A stretch of DNA of 64,000 nucleotides from positions 3,100,001 to 3,164,000 of the forward strand of contig NZ_CP135275.1 in NCBI RefSeq assembly GCF_032302195.1. Reading direction: 5' to 3'. This document shows positions 51,999 to 60,929 of the stretch, in pieces. The notes under the pieces were generated by a model. The model did no database searches. It was given only the letters and a program-made list of their open reading frames with translations, and was not told the DNA's origin. This stretch comes from Paenibacillus sp. MMS20-IR301. Its GTDB lineage: Bacteria; Bacillota; Bacilli; Paenibacillales; Paenibacillaceae. Numbering within the stretch: position 1 is the stretch's first letter; every line of letters starts with the position of its first letter. The position numbers were made by a program, and so were the translations under genes.

Positions 51999-52634
51999 CT
52001 ACTCGAGCCCGTGCTCCTCACGGATTTTGTACAAGCCTTGCAGCAGCAGTTCCGACGGGTCACGGTTTAACTGCAGATGCGTGAGCAGCAGATGGAGCGG
52101 AATTGCACATACATTGTTACCTTCAACAATACTTGGGAAGCCGGCTTCGAAGACCGGTCCGTGCTCTTCGTTCCAGGCAAGACCGGCATGGACCTGCTCC
52201 GGCGCGAACTCTTCCCGGACAGCCGTGATGCACATGGGAACCAGCACATTGTCTACAACCGCCTTGGCTTCCTCCTCAGTCGGAAGAGGCTTAGGCAGGG
52301 CATTACCGCCCTTGGTCTTCATCAGCTCATGGAAGAAGGAGGCCATCCAGATTTCCGGGCTGTTGCCGGTCTGGAATCTGGCTGCCATCTCGCGGAGGAA
52401 GAACCCGCAATAATAGTCATCGTTGTCTTTATCCTTCACCCGATACACAAAGACCGGCCCGTAAGTGCCCAAATTGAGCACCTGTCCTTCCACTTCACCA
52501 AAGCTCATTTTGAGAGCTACAATGCCATTATGAAAAACAGCCTTCAGCAGCTCGTTCCATTTCTCTTCGGTCATGCCATTCTCGTTGCCCTGCACTTCTT
52601 CATTCGTTGTCTCGCTTGTTGTCTCATTTGTCAT
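51999..52634 (-). CDS. Hypothetical 211-residue protein downstream of the dynamin-like genes
   Basis: The N terminus of about 25 residues is Thr/Glu/Asn-rich and probably disordered (TNETTSETTNEEVQGNENG). A globular part follows with FGEVEGQVLNLGTYGPVFVY, DDYYCGFFLREMAARF and IPLHLLLTHLQLNRDPSELL. There is no membrane helix or signal and no recognised family. No terminator is apparent in the 87 bases between the beta-helix GTPase gene and this gene. It may thus be the last member of that transcript. A good terminator follows it. Confidence 0.6.
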   Translation of the reverse strand: MTNETTSETTNEEVQGNENGMTEEKWNELLKAVFHNGIVALKMSFGEVEGQVLNLGTYGPVFVYRVKDKDNDDYYCGFFLREMAARFQTGNSPEIWMASFFHELMKTKGGNALPKPLPTEEEAKAVVDNVLVPMCITAVREEFAPEQVHAGLAWNEEHGPVFEAGFPSIVEGNNVCAIPLHLLLTHLQLNRDPSELLLQGLYKIREEHGLE

Positions 52635-52721
52635 AATTCAATTCACCCCACTTCCTATCATACCATCCTATTGAACAAGGTAACATATGATATCTCTCAG
52701 CTCAAATGGAAAGCGCTGGTG

Positions 52722-55700
52722 TTACGCTGACTTTTCTCCGGAATTTCCTGAGCTGTCACCAAGCTTATTGCCCTGAAATTGATTGCCACTCAGTTTTGGG
52801 ATAGCCTCCCGTCCAAGTTGAAGCCCGTAACCGGCATTTCTCTGCAGCACATTAGCATTAAGCTCGGGAGCCGCTCTGCCGTCAACTGAAATTCCACTGT
52901 TACTGTTACTTACAGCAATATTTTTCTCAAGCACCGGTGTACTTTCTCCCGTAATGAAGATACCGTCCATGCCGTTATCATGACAATTGTTGCTGACAGC
53001 AGTCCCTGACGCCCGCTCAATATAACAAATGCCACTGCCTTTATTCATGAAACACTCATTTTCTCTCAGTATAAAAGAGGTTCGCCCTGCAAGATAGATA
53101 CCCAGCTCATTTGCACTACACAGATTCTTAGCTGTAGTTCCCTTGGCTTCATCGTACATGTATATACCAAACAACTTGTTATCCTTGCTGGTGTTGGAAT
53201 ACAGCTCCACACGGGTATGTTCCCTTGCGGATATTCCAGCTTCCCCGTTCCGCTTGCAAGTGCTATGCTCCACACTGCCTGATGATTGATCACCAAACAC
53301 TATGCCATTATACCGGTTGCCGTCTGCCGAACAGTGCTTGATGGCAGCCTGGGCCTCACCGCTTATGGCAATACCGGCTGAATTCGAATTACTTTCGCAC
53401 CCGGTAACGGTTACCTTCGCAGCCTGCTTTGCATAGATACCGCCGTACAAGTTATGACTGTAATGCCCATCCTGCAGTACCGCCTGAGCCTGTTCAGAGA
53501 CAAACAGGCCATTCTGATTGTTGCTGCAGTTGCCGTATGTGACCCACACGGTAACAGTGCCCCCTAATGCCATACCAGACTCATGATTATCCCTGCAGTT
53601 GTTCCCCTCCAGCTCATGGCTGCCGGCTCCTGCCGCATAGATACCATGCATCAGATTTCCGCTGCACTCGTTGCGGATAACTGCTGCAGCTCTTGCAGCA
53701 TACTGGGCAATTCCCGCACTCCCATTGAGGTTGCACTGGTTATGCTCGAGGGTTACCTCGTGCTCCGTCTCATAATTAATCCCCGCTGAGAGATTCCGGT
53801 TACACCGGTTCGCTGCAAGATAACCTCCCGCAGAATCCAGCAGATGGATTCCATCCAGATTCATTTGGCAGTCATTCGCAACCGCCGTCAGGACCGCCTG
53901 ACCCTCTCCGCGTATACCATCCCTCTCGTTAAATGCGATATTGTTCTCTTCAGCAATGAGCTCTGCATTTCCGCCGGCATAAAGACCATCCCCGCAGAAG
54001 CAAAGCCGGCTGTGTGTACAGCTTCCCTTAGCACTTTCAGCCAGGTGCAAGCCCGTCAGGTTATATGTCAGCTCACTGTTATGGAGTTCAACTGTACCTT
54101 GTCCCAAAGCTATAATGCCAGCCCTCTGATGACTGTGGAATACGCTGCTGCGGATGAGCAGCCTGCTCTCATCAAGCGCCGCTGCACCAACTGCGTTATG
54201 GATGAACCGGCAATTCTCTGCTTCTGCCTTGGAGTCTCCAAGCAACAGTAATCCTGCCCCCTGGAATAACGCATCTGCGGAATTCACCGGCACAGCGGCA
54301 TCCTTGAATGAACAGTGTTTGAATAGAGCATGACCACTCTCGATTACAGCTATATTTCCAGCCGTGCCGGACAATTCAAATTGTACATTCTCTATAGACA
54401 GCTCCTTCATTGCCGTCAGCCGCAGCAAAGCTTCCAGATTGCCGGTAATTACTGTATTACCGGTGTCAGAACCGCGGATGGTTAGTGATTTTGTAACCAC
54501 AAGTGTTTCGCTGAGCACATAACAGGCTGGCTCCAGTTGAAGCTCTGCGTTCTCCTCAGCCTCCGAGATCAGCACCAGCAAGCTTGCGGCAGCAGGGAGT
54601 GACGGCTCTATGTCCGATACCGCTGCCTCCATTGCCTGGGGACTGTCCAGACTTTCCAGTAAACGTTGCTCCAGCTTCTGCAAATATGCCAGTGACGGCT
54701 CCAGCTGCTCTCCTGTAATCTGCACATCCCCCCCGAGAGCAATCGTCTGTTGCAAGACAGCTCCAAATACACTTACCTCCCCGCTCATCAAATGGCTGAG
54801 CATAGACTTGGCGGCAGCTGTCCAGGCCAGCTCCTGCTGCATACGCTCAGCTTCAGCCTGGGTTTCCTCATGATTATCCAGCAACTTGTCGAATTCAGCG
54901 ATACTATGCTTCAGCTTGTCTACAATGAGCTGAACCAATTCGAACCCCTCCTGCTCATTACGGTTCAACCGGTCCAGGAACAGCTTCTGCTGCGAGAGTA
55001 TTTCCCGCCGGTTCGCATTAAGCTCTTCGGCTTTTTTATCCATTTCAGCAGACCTGGCATTCAGCGCCTTGAGCTTACCGTCCCAGTCCAGCAGAGGTTT
55101 TCCTCCAAACATCCCTGATTTATTGTACTCGCCGTAATCATTCTCAAGCCGCCTGTGGGCAATATTATGATCATTGATGTACTGATCGTTAATTCTGAAG
55201 CTCTTCTCAATACTGTTATGTTCTGCCTCCAGCTCCTTAAGTACAGCTATCAGCATCTTCATTTGCTTGTTCAGTTTCTGGGAGTCGCTTACAGTCCCCG
55301 GAAGTGGATGCAGCTCCTCTAAATTATGCAGTGCAGTCTCCTTGTTCAGAGCGTTGAACTCATTTAGCAGCTGCTGAACCTTCTTCCGGTTATTATTCAG
55401 CGTCTGGATCATTTGGCTCTTGTCACCTGCAAGCAGGCAGGCTTCCTCGTATTTTTTATTCTGTTCATGAATATCCTTGTGCAGAGCAGAGATAAGACTA
55501 TGCAGTCTTGACAGGTGACGGGCGGTTTTCTTCATTGCGGATTTACCATAAAGCTCATCCTGCAGTGCCTGCTCCAGCTGATGCCAGCCGCTCCGGTTCT
55601 GTAGTTCCACATCTCCGGTTATCCGTCCTTCACATGCCTGAAGTGTGGATACCGCCTCCAGCCTGCTGATGCTGCTGCCGAGCCGTCTGCGTACCTGCTG

Positions 55701-56600
55701 CAGGAATGCAGGGAGTTCTCCCTCTTCCGGGTCATGCTCATCAATGCAGTTCACAACCCCGATAGGCTTCCAGCCGCCTGACATTCGACTAAGCCTGGAC
55801 ATTTCCTGCCTGGAACCTGCTTGTCCGTAGGAGAACAGCCACAGCACTTGATCGGCACGTTCTGCAAACCGTTCGGTTGCCCGGGTATGATGCTCATTAT
55901 CAGAATTCAGTCCCGGAGTATCCACAATAGTCACCTTTCTCAGCAGGTCAACAGGAAGACGGACCTCCAGGTAATCAATGGATGCCCTGAAGGCGGCCGT
56001 CCCTTCATCCCCCTCTGCCGATAAAGCATGCAGCTTATCATAAGGATACGACTGTGCACTCCCGTCAAGCAGATGTGCGATAACCTCCCTGGTCTCGCCA
56101 TAGCTGAGCATCGTAACAACTGCTGTAGCCGGGACATCATCGGTTCTCAGGAAATCCTTGATACCAATCAATTCATTAATAAAGCTCGATTTCCCTGATT
56201 TAAAAAGCCCCATCACCGCAAGCAGCAGTGGTTTAACCGCGTCATCAGCCAGCAGCTGAAGCTTACTTCTATACTCCTTCAGCTCCTCAAACCGCTCCAG
56301 CATTAGCGCCAGGCGCTCCGCCGTATTCTTCATCAGCTCCTCTGCCGGATAAAAGGTTAACTGATCCGGCAGCTTCACCTGCTGCTGCGGAATCCGGCGC
56401 TCCAGTTCCTCCCCGGTTATCCGCTGCACCGTCCTTATAAAGACGGGTTTCGTCAGCTCAGCTTGCAGCTTTGTTTCCGTTGCTTTCTTACGTTTATTCC
56501 GCTTCAGCCGGATATACAGCCCTGCAGCAAACAGTAGCAGCAAGGCAACTATAAGACCTGTATACACAATACTATTATTCACCGATTCTAGCATAGCCAT
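52722..56600 (-). CDS. Membrane-anchored dynamin-like GTPase with long C-terminal right-handed beta-helix
   Basis: A 1292-residue protein. Residues 11-30 are a membrane helix followed by a basic stretch. Residues about 90-330 are a dynamin-like GTPase: P-loop GLFKSGKSS (131-139), switch-I Thr in DVPATAVVT, DTPG at 227-230, and G4 NCIDEHD at 284-290 in place of N/T-K-x-D. Residues about 360-640 are helical, coiled-coil rich. From about 690 to 1285 runs a right-handed beta-helix of some 23-residue turns with the pattern N-x-C-x-x-N-x-x-x-G-I (for example LEGNNCRDNHESGMALGG), NosD/Beta_helix-like, with stacked Asn and many Cys. It overlaps the preceding GTPase gene by 13 bases, so the products are translationally coupled. 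Role unknown; membrane remodelling or scaffolding is inferred. Confidence 0.85.
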   Translation of the reverse strand: MAMLESVNNSIVYTGLIVALLLLFAAGLYIRLKRNKRKKATETKLQAELTKPVFIRTVQRITGEELERRIPQQQVKLPDQLTFYPAEELMKNTAERLALMLERFEELKEYRSKLQLLADDAVKPLLLAVMGLFKSGKSSFINELIGIKDFLRTDDVPATAVVTMLSYGETREVIAHLLDGSAQSYPYDKLHALSAEGDEGTAAFRASIDYLEVRLPVDLLRKVTIVDTPGLNSDNEHHTRATERFAERADQVLWLFSYGQAGSRQEMSRLSRMSGGWKPIGVVNCIDEHDPEEGELPAFLQQVRRRLGSSISRLEAVSTLQACEGRITGDVELQNRSGWHQLEQALQDELYGKSAMKKTARHLSRLHSLISALHKDIHEQNKKYEEACLLAGDKSQMIQTLNNNRKKVQQLLNEFNALNKETALHNLEELHPLPGTVSDSQKLNKQMKMLIAVLKELEAEHNSIEKSFRINDQYINDHNIAHRRLENDYGEYNKSGMFGGKPLLDWDGKLKALNARSAEMDKKAEELNANRREILSQQKLFLDRLNRNEQEGFELVQLIVDKLKHSIAEFDKLLDNHEETQAEAERMQQELAWTAAAKSMLSHLMSGEVSVFGAVLQQTIALGGDVQITGEQLEPSLAYLQKLEQRLLESLDSPQAMEAAVSDIEPSLPAAASLLVLISEAEENAELQLEPACYVLSETLVVTKSLTIRGSDTGNTVITGNLEALLRLTAMKELSIENVQFELSGTAGNIAVIESGHALFKHCSFKDAAVPVNSADALFQGAGLLLLGDSKAEAENCRFIHNAVGAAALDESRLLIRSSVFHSHQRAGIIALGQGTVELHNSELTYNLTGLHLAESAKGSCTHSRLCFCGDGLYAGGNAELIAEENNIAFNERDGIRGEGQAVLTAVANDCQMNLDGIHLLDSAGGYLAANRCNRNLSAGINYETEHEVTLEHNQCNLNGSAGIAQYAARAAAVIRNECSGNLMHGIYAAGAGSHELEGNNCRDNHESGMALGGTVTVWVTYGNCSNNQNGLFVSEQAQAVLQDGHYSHNLYGGIYAKQAAKVTVTGCESNSNSAGIAISGEAQAAIKHCSADGNRYNGIVFGDQSSGSVEHSTCKRNGEAGISAREHTRVELYSNTSKDNKLFGIYMYDEAKGTTAKNLCSANELGIYLAGRTSFILRENECFMNKGSGICYIERASGTAVSNNCHDNGMDGIFITGESTPVLEKNIAVSNSNSGISVDGRAAPELNANVLQRNAGYGLQLGREAIPKLSGNQFQGNKLGDSSGNSGEKSA

Positions 56601-58393
56601 AGCTCTATTTCCCTTCTTGCCTCTATCAGCTGTTGCTTCTCCCGGTCCTGCTCCTCCAGAGAACGCTTCACACCGGATATCTCTGTGTCCAGCCGGATTT
56701 TATGCATACGCACAATATCTACGTATCGCTGCTCTGCTGCTTCCCGCACCTGCCTGACGTTATTCAGCAGCCACTGCTCTACATGTCCGCTGAACTGCTC
56801 CATCACTTGATCAATAGCATTATCAAGCTCCGGGAGCAGCTTTTCTTTCGCTTTTTTCAGCTGATCTTGCAGCATGTGCTTCTGTATGAACGGGAATCCT
56901 GCCATCCCCACGATCGGAAGCAGGATCGGTCCACCAAGCAGCATAGCCAGCATCCCGGCGCCACCTGCGATCAGCCCTGCTATAATAGGGGTATTGGAAA
57001 GATCGTCACCGGTCAGTGCGAATCCGCTCTCCTCGCTGTGCAGGCCGTCCAGCCTGTTCTTATTCACAAGCGGATACAGGGCAGTATTGAATTCTGCAGC
57101 CAGTGCGGAAGCCAGCGCCTGTTCCAGCATCTGCAGCAGCTTCACCATGGGCTGCGAATGCAGCTCAATCCATTGCTTCAGCCGTCGCTTCACCTGCATG
57201 GTAATCTGGATTTCGATGAAATCCTTAAGCTGATTGCCGTTAAACTGTAAGACCGCAAATTCCATATCTTCCTTCAGCTGCTGCTCAAAATAGATAAGGG
57301 ATTTCCGGACAAAGGCCAGTATCTCTGTTTCCCGGTCTCTCGTGTAATTCTCCATCTGCAGGCGGATATGGCTGTGGCGTTGCATCAAGCTCTCAATACT
57401 CTCCAGTTTACCTGCCAGCTCTTCCCCGGTCACATCCAGCAGTGCAAGCCGGCCATCAAGCTCACGGGCAATGGAAGCGCTCAGCGTATGCAGCCGCGTC
57501 CGGAACCGTTCAAGCTTCATCTCACCCTGTGAGCCGTAGCTGATAAGCTCCCGGATTGCTTGTGTTACAGACAAATACCCGGATGCTTCAAGGAACTCAT
57601 CATTTCCGGATAGTCTTCCCTCTAAAGCCAGGGTTGCACAGTATGGCAGAACCGCCGGTTTGAACCCGCCCAGGGCAGCAGCCAGACGCTTAGTGATACT
57701 CTCCACATGGTCAGCCGGATCCTCATCAATCTGATCCATGAAATTTGCGATGAACAGCATACGGCCCGTTGCTCCGGCGGGAAGATTATCAGCCAGGAAT
57801 TCCTTCTCGGAACGGGTCACAGGCGAGGTGGCATCCAGGAGAAAAATCACCACATCCGCCCGGGGCACAAACTGGTAGGTTACCTCAACACGCTGCTGAT
57901 TAAGGTCATTAACCCCCGGGGTATCTACTAGCATTATTTTAGATTCAAGCATTTCCAGCGGCAGAGTCATTCTAAGATAGCGAATTTTATCCGGAATCTC
58001 TGCACCCTCGGCGGAAAAAGCGTCGATATTCTCCCGGCTAAGCTCCCGTAGCTCTGATGATCCATCCTGCATATGTACGGTTAAACTGCGCTCCTCGCCA
58101 TAGTGAATCGCATTAAGGGTGGCTGTTGTCGGGGTTACATCGGCCGGCAGCAGAGCCTCACCCAGCAACCCGTTAATAAATGTAGATTTGCCGCGTTTGA
58201 ACTCACCCAGGACCACAACTGTACAAAAATTTTCTTCAATCGACTCCTGCAGCTGCTCCAATTCCCGGACAAAGACAGACCCCGGCAGAAGCCCGCCAGT
58301 CCACTCCTTTATTTGAGCAATGGACTCAAGCAACTGACTTTTTCCGGCTTCATATTGCTCTGCAATGATCTCATCTGCTGCCAGCTGATTCAC
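56588..58393 (-). CDS. Dynamin-like GTPase (middle gene)
   Basis: About 601 residues. The GTPase domain has P-loop VVLGEFKRGKSTFINGLLG, switch-I VTPTTATLN, DTPGVNDLN and a G4-like ANFMDQID. A long helical stalk follows (RLHTLSASIARELDGRLALL to the Gln/Arg-rich region). It ends in a membrane-insertion hairpin (GLIAGGAGMLAMLLGGPILL) and a C-terminal coiled coil (SGVKRSLEEQDREKQQLIEA). This is the bacterial dynamin-like layout (DynA/BDLP type). The GTG at 58393 follows AAGGAG by eight bases. It overlaps the previous gene by 23 bases and the next by 13. Confidence 0.85.
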   Translation of the reverse strand: MNQLAADEIIAEQYEAGKSQLLESIAQIKEWTGGLLPGSVFVRELEQLQESIEENFCTVVVLGEFKRGKSTFINGLLGEALLPADVTPTTATLNAIHYGEERSLTVHMQDGSSELRELSRENIDAFSAEGAEIPDKIRYLRMTLPLEMLESKIMLVDTPGVNDLNQQRVEVTYQFVPRADVVIFLLDATSPVTRSEKEFLADNLPAGATGRMLFIANFMDQIDEDPADHVESITKRLAAALGGFKPAVLPYCATLALEGRLSGNDEFLEASGYLSVTQAIRELISYGSQGEMKLERFRTRLHTLSASIARELDGRLALLDVTGEELAGKLESIESLMQRHSHIRLQMENYTRDRETEILAFVRKSLIYFEQQLKEDMEFAVLQFNGNQLKDFIEIQITMQVKRRLKQWIELHSQPMVKLLQMLEQALASALAAEFNTALYPLVNKNRLDGLHSEESGFALTGDDLSNTPIIAGLIAGGAGMLAMLLGGPILLPIVGMAGFPFIQKHMLQDQLKKAKEKLLPELDNAIDQVMEQFSGHVEQWLLNNVRQVREAAEQRYVDIVRMHKIRLDTEISGVKRSLEEQDREKQQLIEARREIELWLC

Positions 58394-60299
58394 TATAACC
58401 GCTCCTTCCGATACCGAGCTCACCGCTCATCGCATCCAAATTGCTTATAACATGATCCAGTCGAGTCTCAAGCTTCAACAGATAAGTTCTCTGCTGTTCT
58501 ACGCTGCCCGCTTCAGTATTACGTTCACGGATTGCTTGTTGCAATTGATCCGCAACAGCTTTAAGCTTGCGTCCTGTTTCCTGCTCGAAATGCCTTATCG
58601 TATCCTCAATTGTTTTTTGCCACTGTTTATCAAGGTCAGCGCACATCGCAGGAATCACATCCCTGTACCTCCGCTCCACCTGCACCCGGATTTTAGCCAG
58701 TGCATTATCACGGACCTTGTTATCAAAATAGGAATACATGAAGCTTCCTCCGAAAAAAAGCGCTGGTAAAGCAAGCGGCAAAGCGACATGAAGTCCGATA
58801 ATCGCGCCCAGCATGCCTAGTGAGCCGATTCCAGTTTTGACTATAACCTCATCCTGGTCGTACAGCTTGCCAAATCCGGCACTCTCCTCCATGCTCTTCC
58901 CCGGATCCATGATAAATGTATGAAGAATCATCTGCTGAATAGCTTCCCACTCCTGCTCCAGCCGCCGGTTGCTCCGCCCGGTCTCCTCTTCAAGGACAGC
59001 AGCTTGTGCCGCATGTATGCGCTCCTGCAATGAGGTCTGTATAGGGGCCACCGCCGATTCAATAGCCCGGGCAATCTCCTCTTGCTGCAGCGGGCCTGTA
59101 TAGTTCGTAACAGTCTGAACTGCAGCAGTCGCCACCTCATGCAGTCCCGACTCCCAGCGGACGCGAATGCCCAACCCTCCCGCATTCAGTGCCACACTCA
59201 GCCGTTGAATAGCATCACTAGCCACACGGGTTACCCGGTCCAGCTCCCCTTGTATCTTCAGCGCCTTCTTCTCCAGTTCGGATAAATGTATCCCCAGCAT
59301 GGACAGCGGAAGCCGGATTGCATTCTGCTTCAGCTCACTCGCCATGCGAAGGGTGCGCTCCAGCGGTTTGGCCAGCTTCACTCTGCCCCGTTCTTCGGTC
59401 AGGAAAAGCCCGACAGCCGCTTCAAGCTCCGGATATCCGCTGTCGGACAGAGGAACAATAGTGCCTGCTACAGCTTCTCCAGAGGCTGCCCTTCGGGCAT
59501 CAAGCGCCTGCTTGGCAGAGATCAGATAAATCCTCAAATCCTTTACAACCGGAGTAAGCAGATTAACAATCCGGTTCATTACCTTCTCTTGTCCCTCACT
59601 TGTGGCGAGTCGGTCCTTAAAGTTGACGACGAAAAATATCTTTTGGATATCTGCCTTGAGGATTCTGTCCTTAAAAAAATCTAGCTCCGTTTCGGTAAGC
59701 GGAGGCCGGGTCGATAACACAAAAATTGCCGCGTCTGCTTCCGGAATGAATTTATATGTAATCTCCTCACGGGCAGCATCCAGATCATTCGTGCCCGGTG
59801 TATCGATCAGTTCTACTCCGCCTTGGCATAAGGCAGCCGGATAACCGATCTCAGCATAGGAGACAGCTCCGTATTCCTGCAGAGCATGATCACGCTGCTG
59901 AAGCATCAGCAGGTCGTCCGGATCAGGCTCCTCCGGTGCAACAATGGACTGAAATTCCGCTTCAGTAACACTCATGATATCTCTTCCGTCACGATAGTGC
60001 AGACGATAATACTGCTGCTCTGCATAGACAATTTTGCTGAGCACCGTTGTTGTCGGATTAGCCGAAGAGGGCAGGACCCGCCGCCCCAACAGTCCATTCA
60101 CAAAAGTAGATTTGCCGCGTGAAAACTCTCCGACAACAACAATTCTGAATACATCATCCGCGAGTCCTTCTTTGGTCACTTGCAGAACCCGCTCTACAGA
60201 TTCAGCCTTTAGTTCTCTTGCCGTACACCCCACTTCATCAATCGCGTCCATAATCTGCTTGCGGCGTGCGCGGTATGATGACAAATCTATACCCGTCAT
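58371..60299 (-). CDS. Dynamin-like GTPase (first gene)
   Basis: About 642 residues. The P-loop is VVVGEFSRGKSTFVNGLLG, switch-I is ANPTTTVLSK, G3 is DTPGTNDLDA and G4-like is FVVNFKDRLA. Helical stalk segments include LSELEKKALKIQGELDRVTR. A hydrophobic paddle (GSLGMLGAIIGLHVALPLAL and PALFFGGSFMYSYF) precedes a coiled-coil C terminus. The ATG at 60299 has AAAGGA nine bases upstream. It is the promoter-proximal GTPase of the three-gene set, 80 bases downstream of a small gene and with a terminator in between. Different GTPases encoded side by side, as in DynA/DynB pairs, usually form hetero-oligomers on membranes. Confidence 0.86.
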   Translation of the reverse strand: MTGIDLSSYRARRKQIMDAIDEVGCTARELKAESVERVLQVTKEGLADDVFRIVVVGEFSRGKSTFVNGLLGRRVLPSSANPTTTVLSKIVYAEQQYYRLHYRDGRDIMSVTEAEFQSIVAPEEPDPDDLLMLQQRDHALQEYGAVSYAEIGYPAALCQGGVELIDTPGTNDLDAAREEITYKFIPEADAAIFVLSTRPPLTETELDFFKDRILKADIQKIFFVVNFKDRLATSEGQEKVMNRIVNLLTPVVKDLRIYLISAKQALDARRAASGEAVAGTIVPLSDSGYPELEAAVGLFLTEERGRVKLAKPLERTLRMASELKQNAIRLPLSMLGIHLSELEKKALKIQGELDRVTRVASDAIQRLSVALNAGGLGIRVRWESGLHEVATAAVQTVTNYTGPLQQEEIARAIESAVAPIQTSLQERIHAAQAAVLEEETGRSNRRLEQEWEAIQQMILHTFIMDPGKSMEESAGFGKLYDQDEVIVKTGIGSLGMLGAIIGLHVALPLALPALFFGGSFMYSYFDNKVRDNALAKIRVQVERRYRDVIPAMCADLDKQWQKTIEDTIRHFEQETGRKLKAVADQLQQAIRERNTEAGSVEQQRTYLLKLETRLDHVISNLDAMSGELGIGRSGYSESAGSR

Positions 60300-60326
60300 T
60301 TTCACTTGTCCTTTCTGTCCGGGAAA

Positions 60327-60362
60327 TAAAAAAAAGAGACCCGACCTAAGGTTATGGGTCCC
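60327..60362 (-). terminator. Terminator between the 115-residue gene and the dynamin-like genes
   Basis: On the minus strand GGGACCC pairs with GGGTCTC (one G-T pair) around a 13-base loop, followed by TTTTTTTT. No promoter is visible between it and the first GTPase gene, so partial read-through or attenuation is implied. Confidence 0.75.
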
Positions 60363-60378
60363 TGAAGCGACTAAGTCA

Positions 60379-60726
60379 TTAGATAAATGTGAGCACCGGA
60401 AGAGAATAACCCTGAATATGAGCCAGCGGATTAGGGTGCTGCATTACATGCTGGAAGGATGTGTCATATGTACTGAGATAAGCAAGCGGGTCACCTGTGG
60501 CAATCTCTCCCGTAAAAGGATTGATATTGCCCGGATAGGAATAATTATTAACCGGGTTGTCATCCGGATGTGAGCGCATATGCGCCTTCACATGTGTTCC
60601 GTCACTGCGGAAATAGTCCTCGACAAATACCGGATCATGTGAGGAGTGGGTAGTCTTTCCGAAAGCATGGTCAAGTATATCATGATGATTGAAAGGGTCA
60701 TGATGATTGAAATAATTGGAATCCAT
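60379..60726 (-). CDS. Small His/Asn-rich protein with an NYSYPGNxNPFTG motif
   Basis: A 115-residue protein. The N terminus is rich in His, Asn and Asp (NYFNHHDPFNHHDILDH). The centre reads VFVEDYFRSDGTHVKAHMRS and NNYSYPGNINPFTGEIATGD. This R-S-D-G-T-x-V / N-Y-S-Y-P-G-N-x-N-P-x-T-G pattern recurs in small and secreted bacterial proteins, but its function is not known to me. There is no signal peptide. The ATG at 60726 has GGGAG eight bases upstream. An extended -10 promoter precedes it. Confidence 0.7.
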   Translation of the reverse strand: MDSNYFNHHDPFNHHDILDHAFGKTTHSSHDPVFVEDYFRSDGTHVKAHMRSHPDDNPVNNYSYPGNINPFTGEIATGDPLAYLSTYDTSFQHVMQHPNPLAHIQGYSLPVLTFI

Positions 60727-60776
60727 GAAATTCACTCCCTCAAAAATTAGGACTTAATAAGCATAACTTTATAAGC

Positions 60777-60785
60777 ATTATATCA
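60777..60785 (-). promoter_or_regulatory. Predicted extended -10 promoter of the dynamin locus
   Basis: TGATATAAT on the minus strand is an extended -10 (TG-n-TATAAT). No matching -35 box is seen; the upstream DNA is A-rich. It lies about 50 bases before the 115-residue gene. Confidence 0.5.
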
Positions 60786-60929
60786 TTTCCGTTAATTTTT
60801 TCTAGTTTTTTCCCCTGAATTATCCAAGATAGCACTACTTTAGACATAGATACATAGAATAGAAGCCGCCTCTCCCCAACCCCTTACAGGCAGACGGGAA
60901 GAAACAGCTTCCAAAAACAATCTAGTATG

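Noticed and set aside
52722..60299. Prophage or integrated plasmid origin of the dynamin block
   Set aside because: No integrase, phage structural or replication genes, and base composition by eye is like the neighbours; only flanking repeats hint at mobility.
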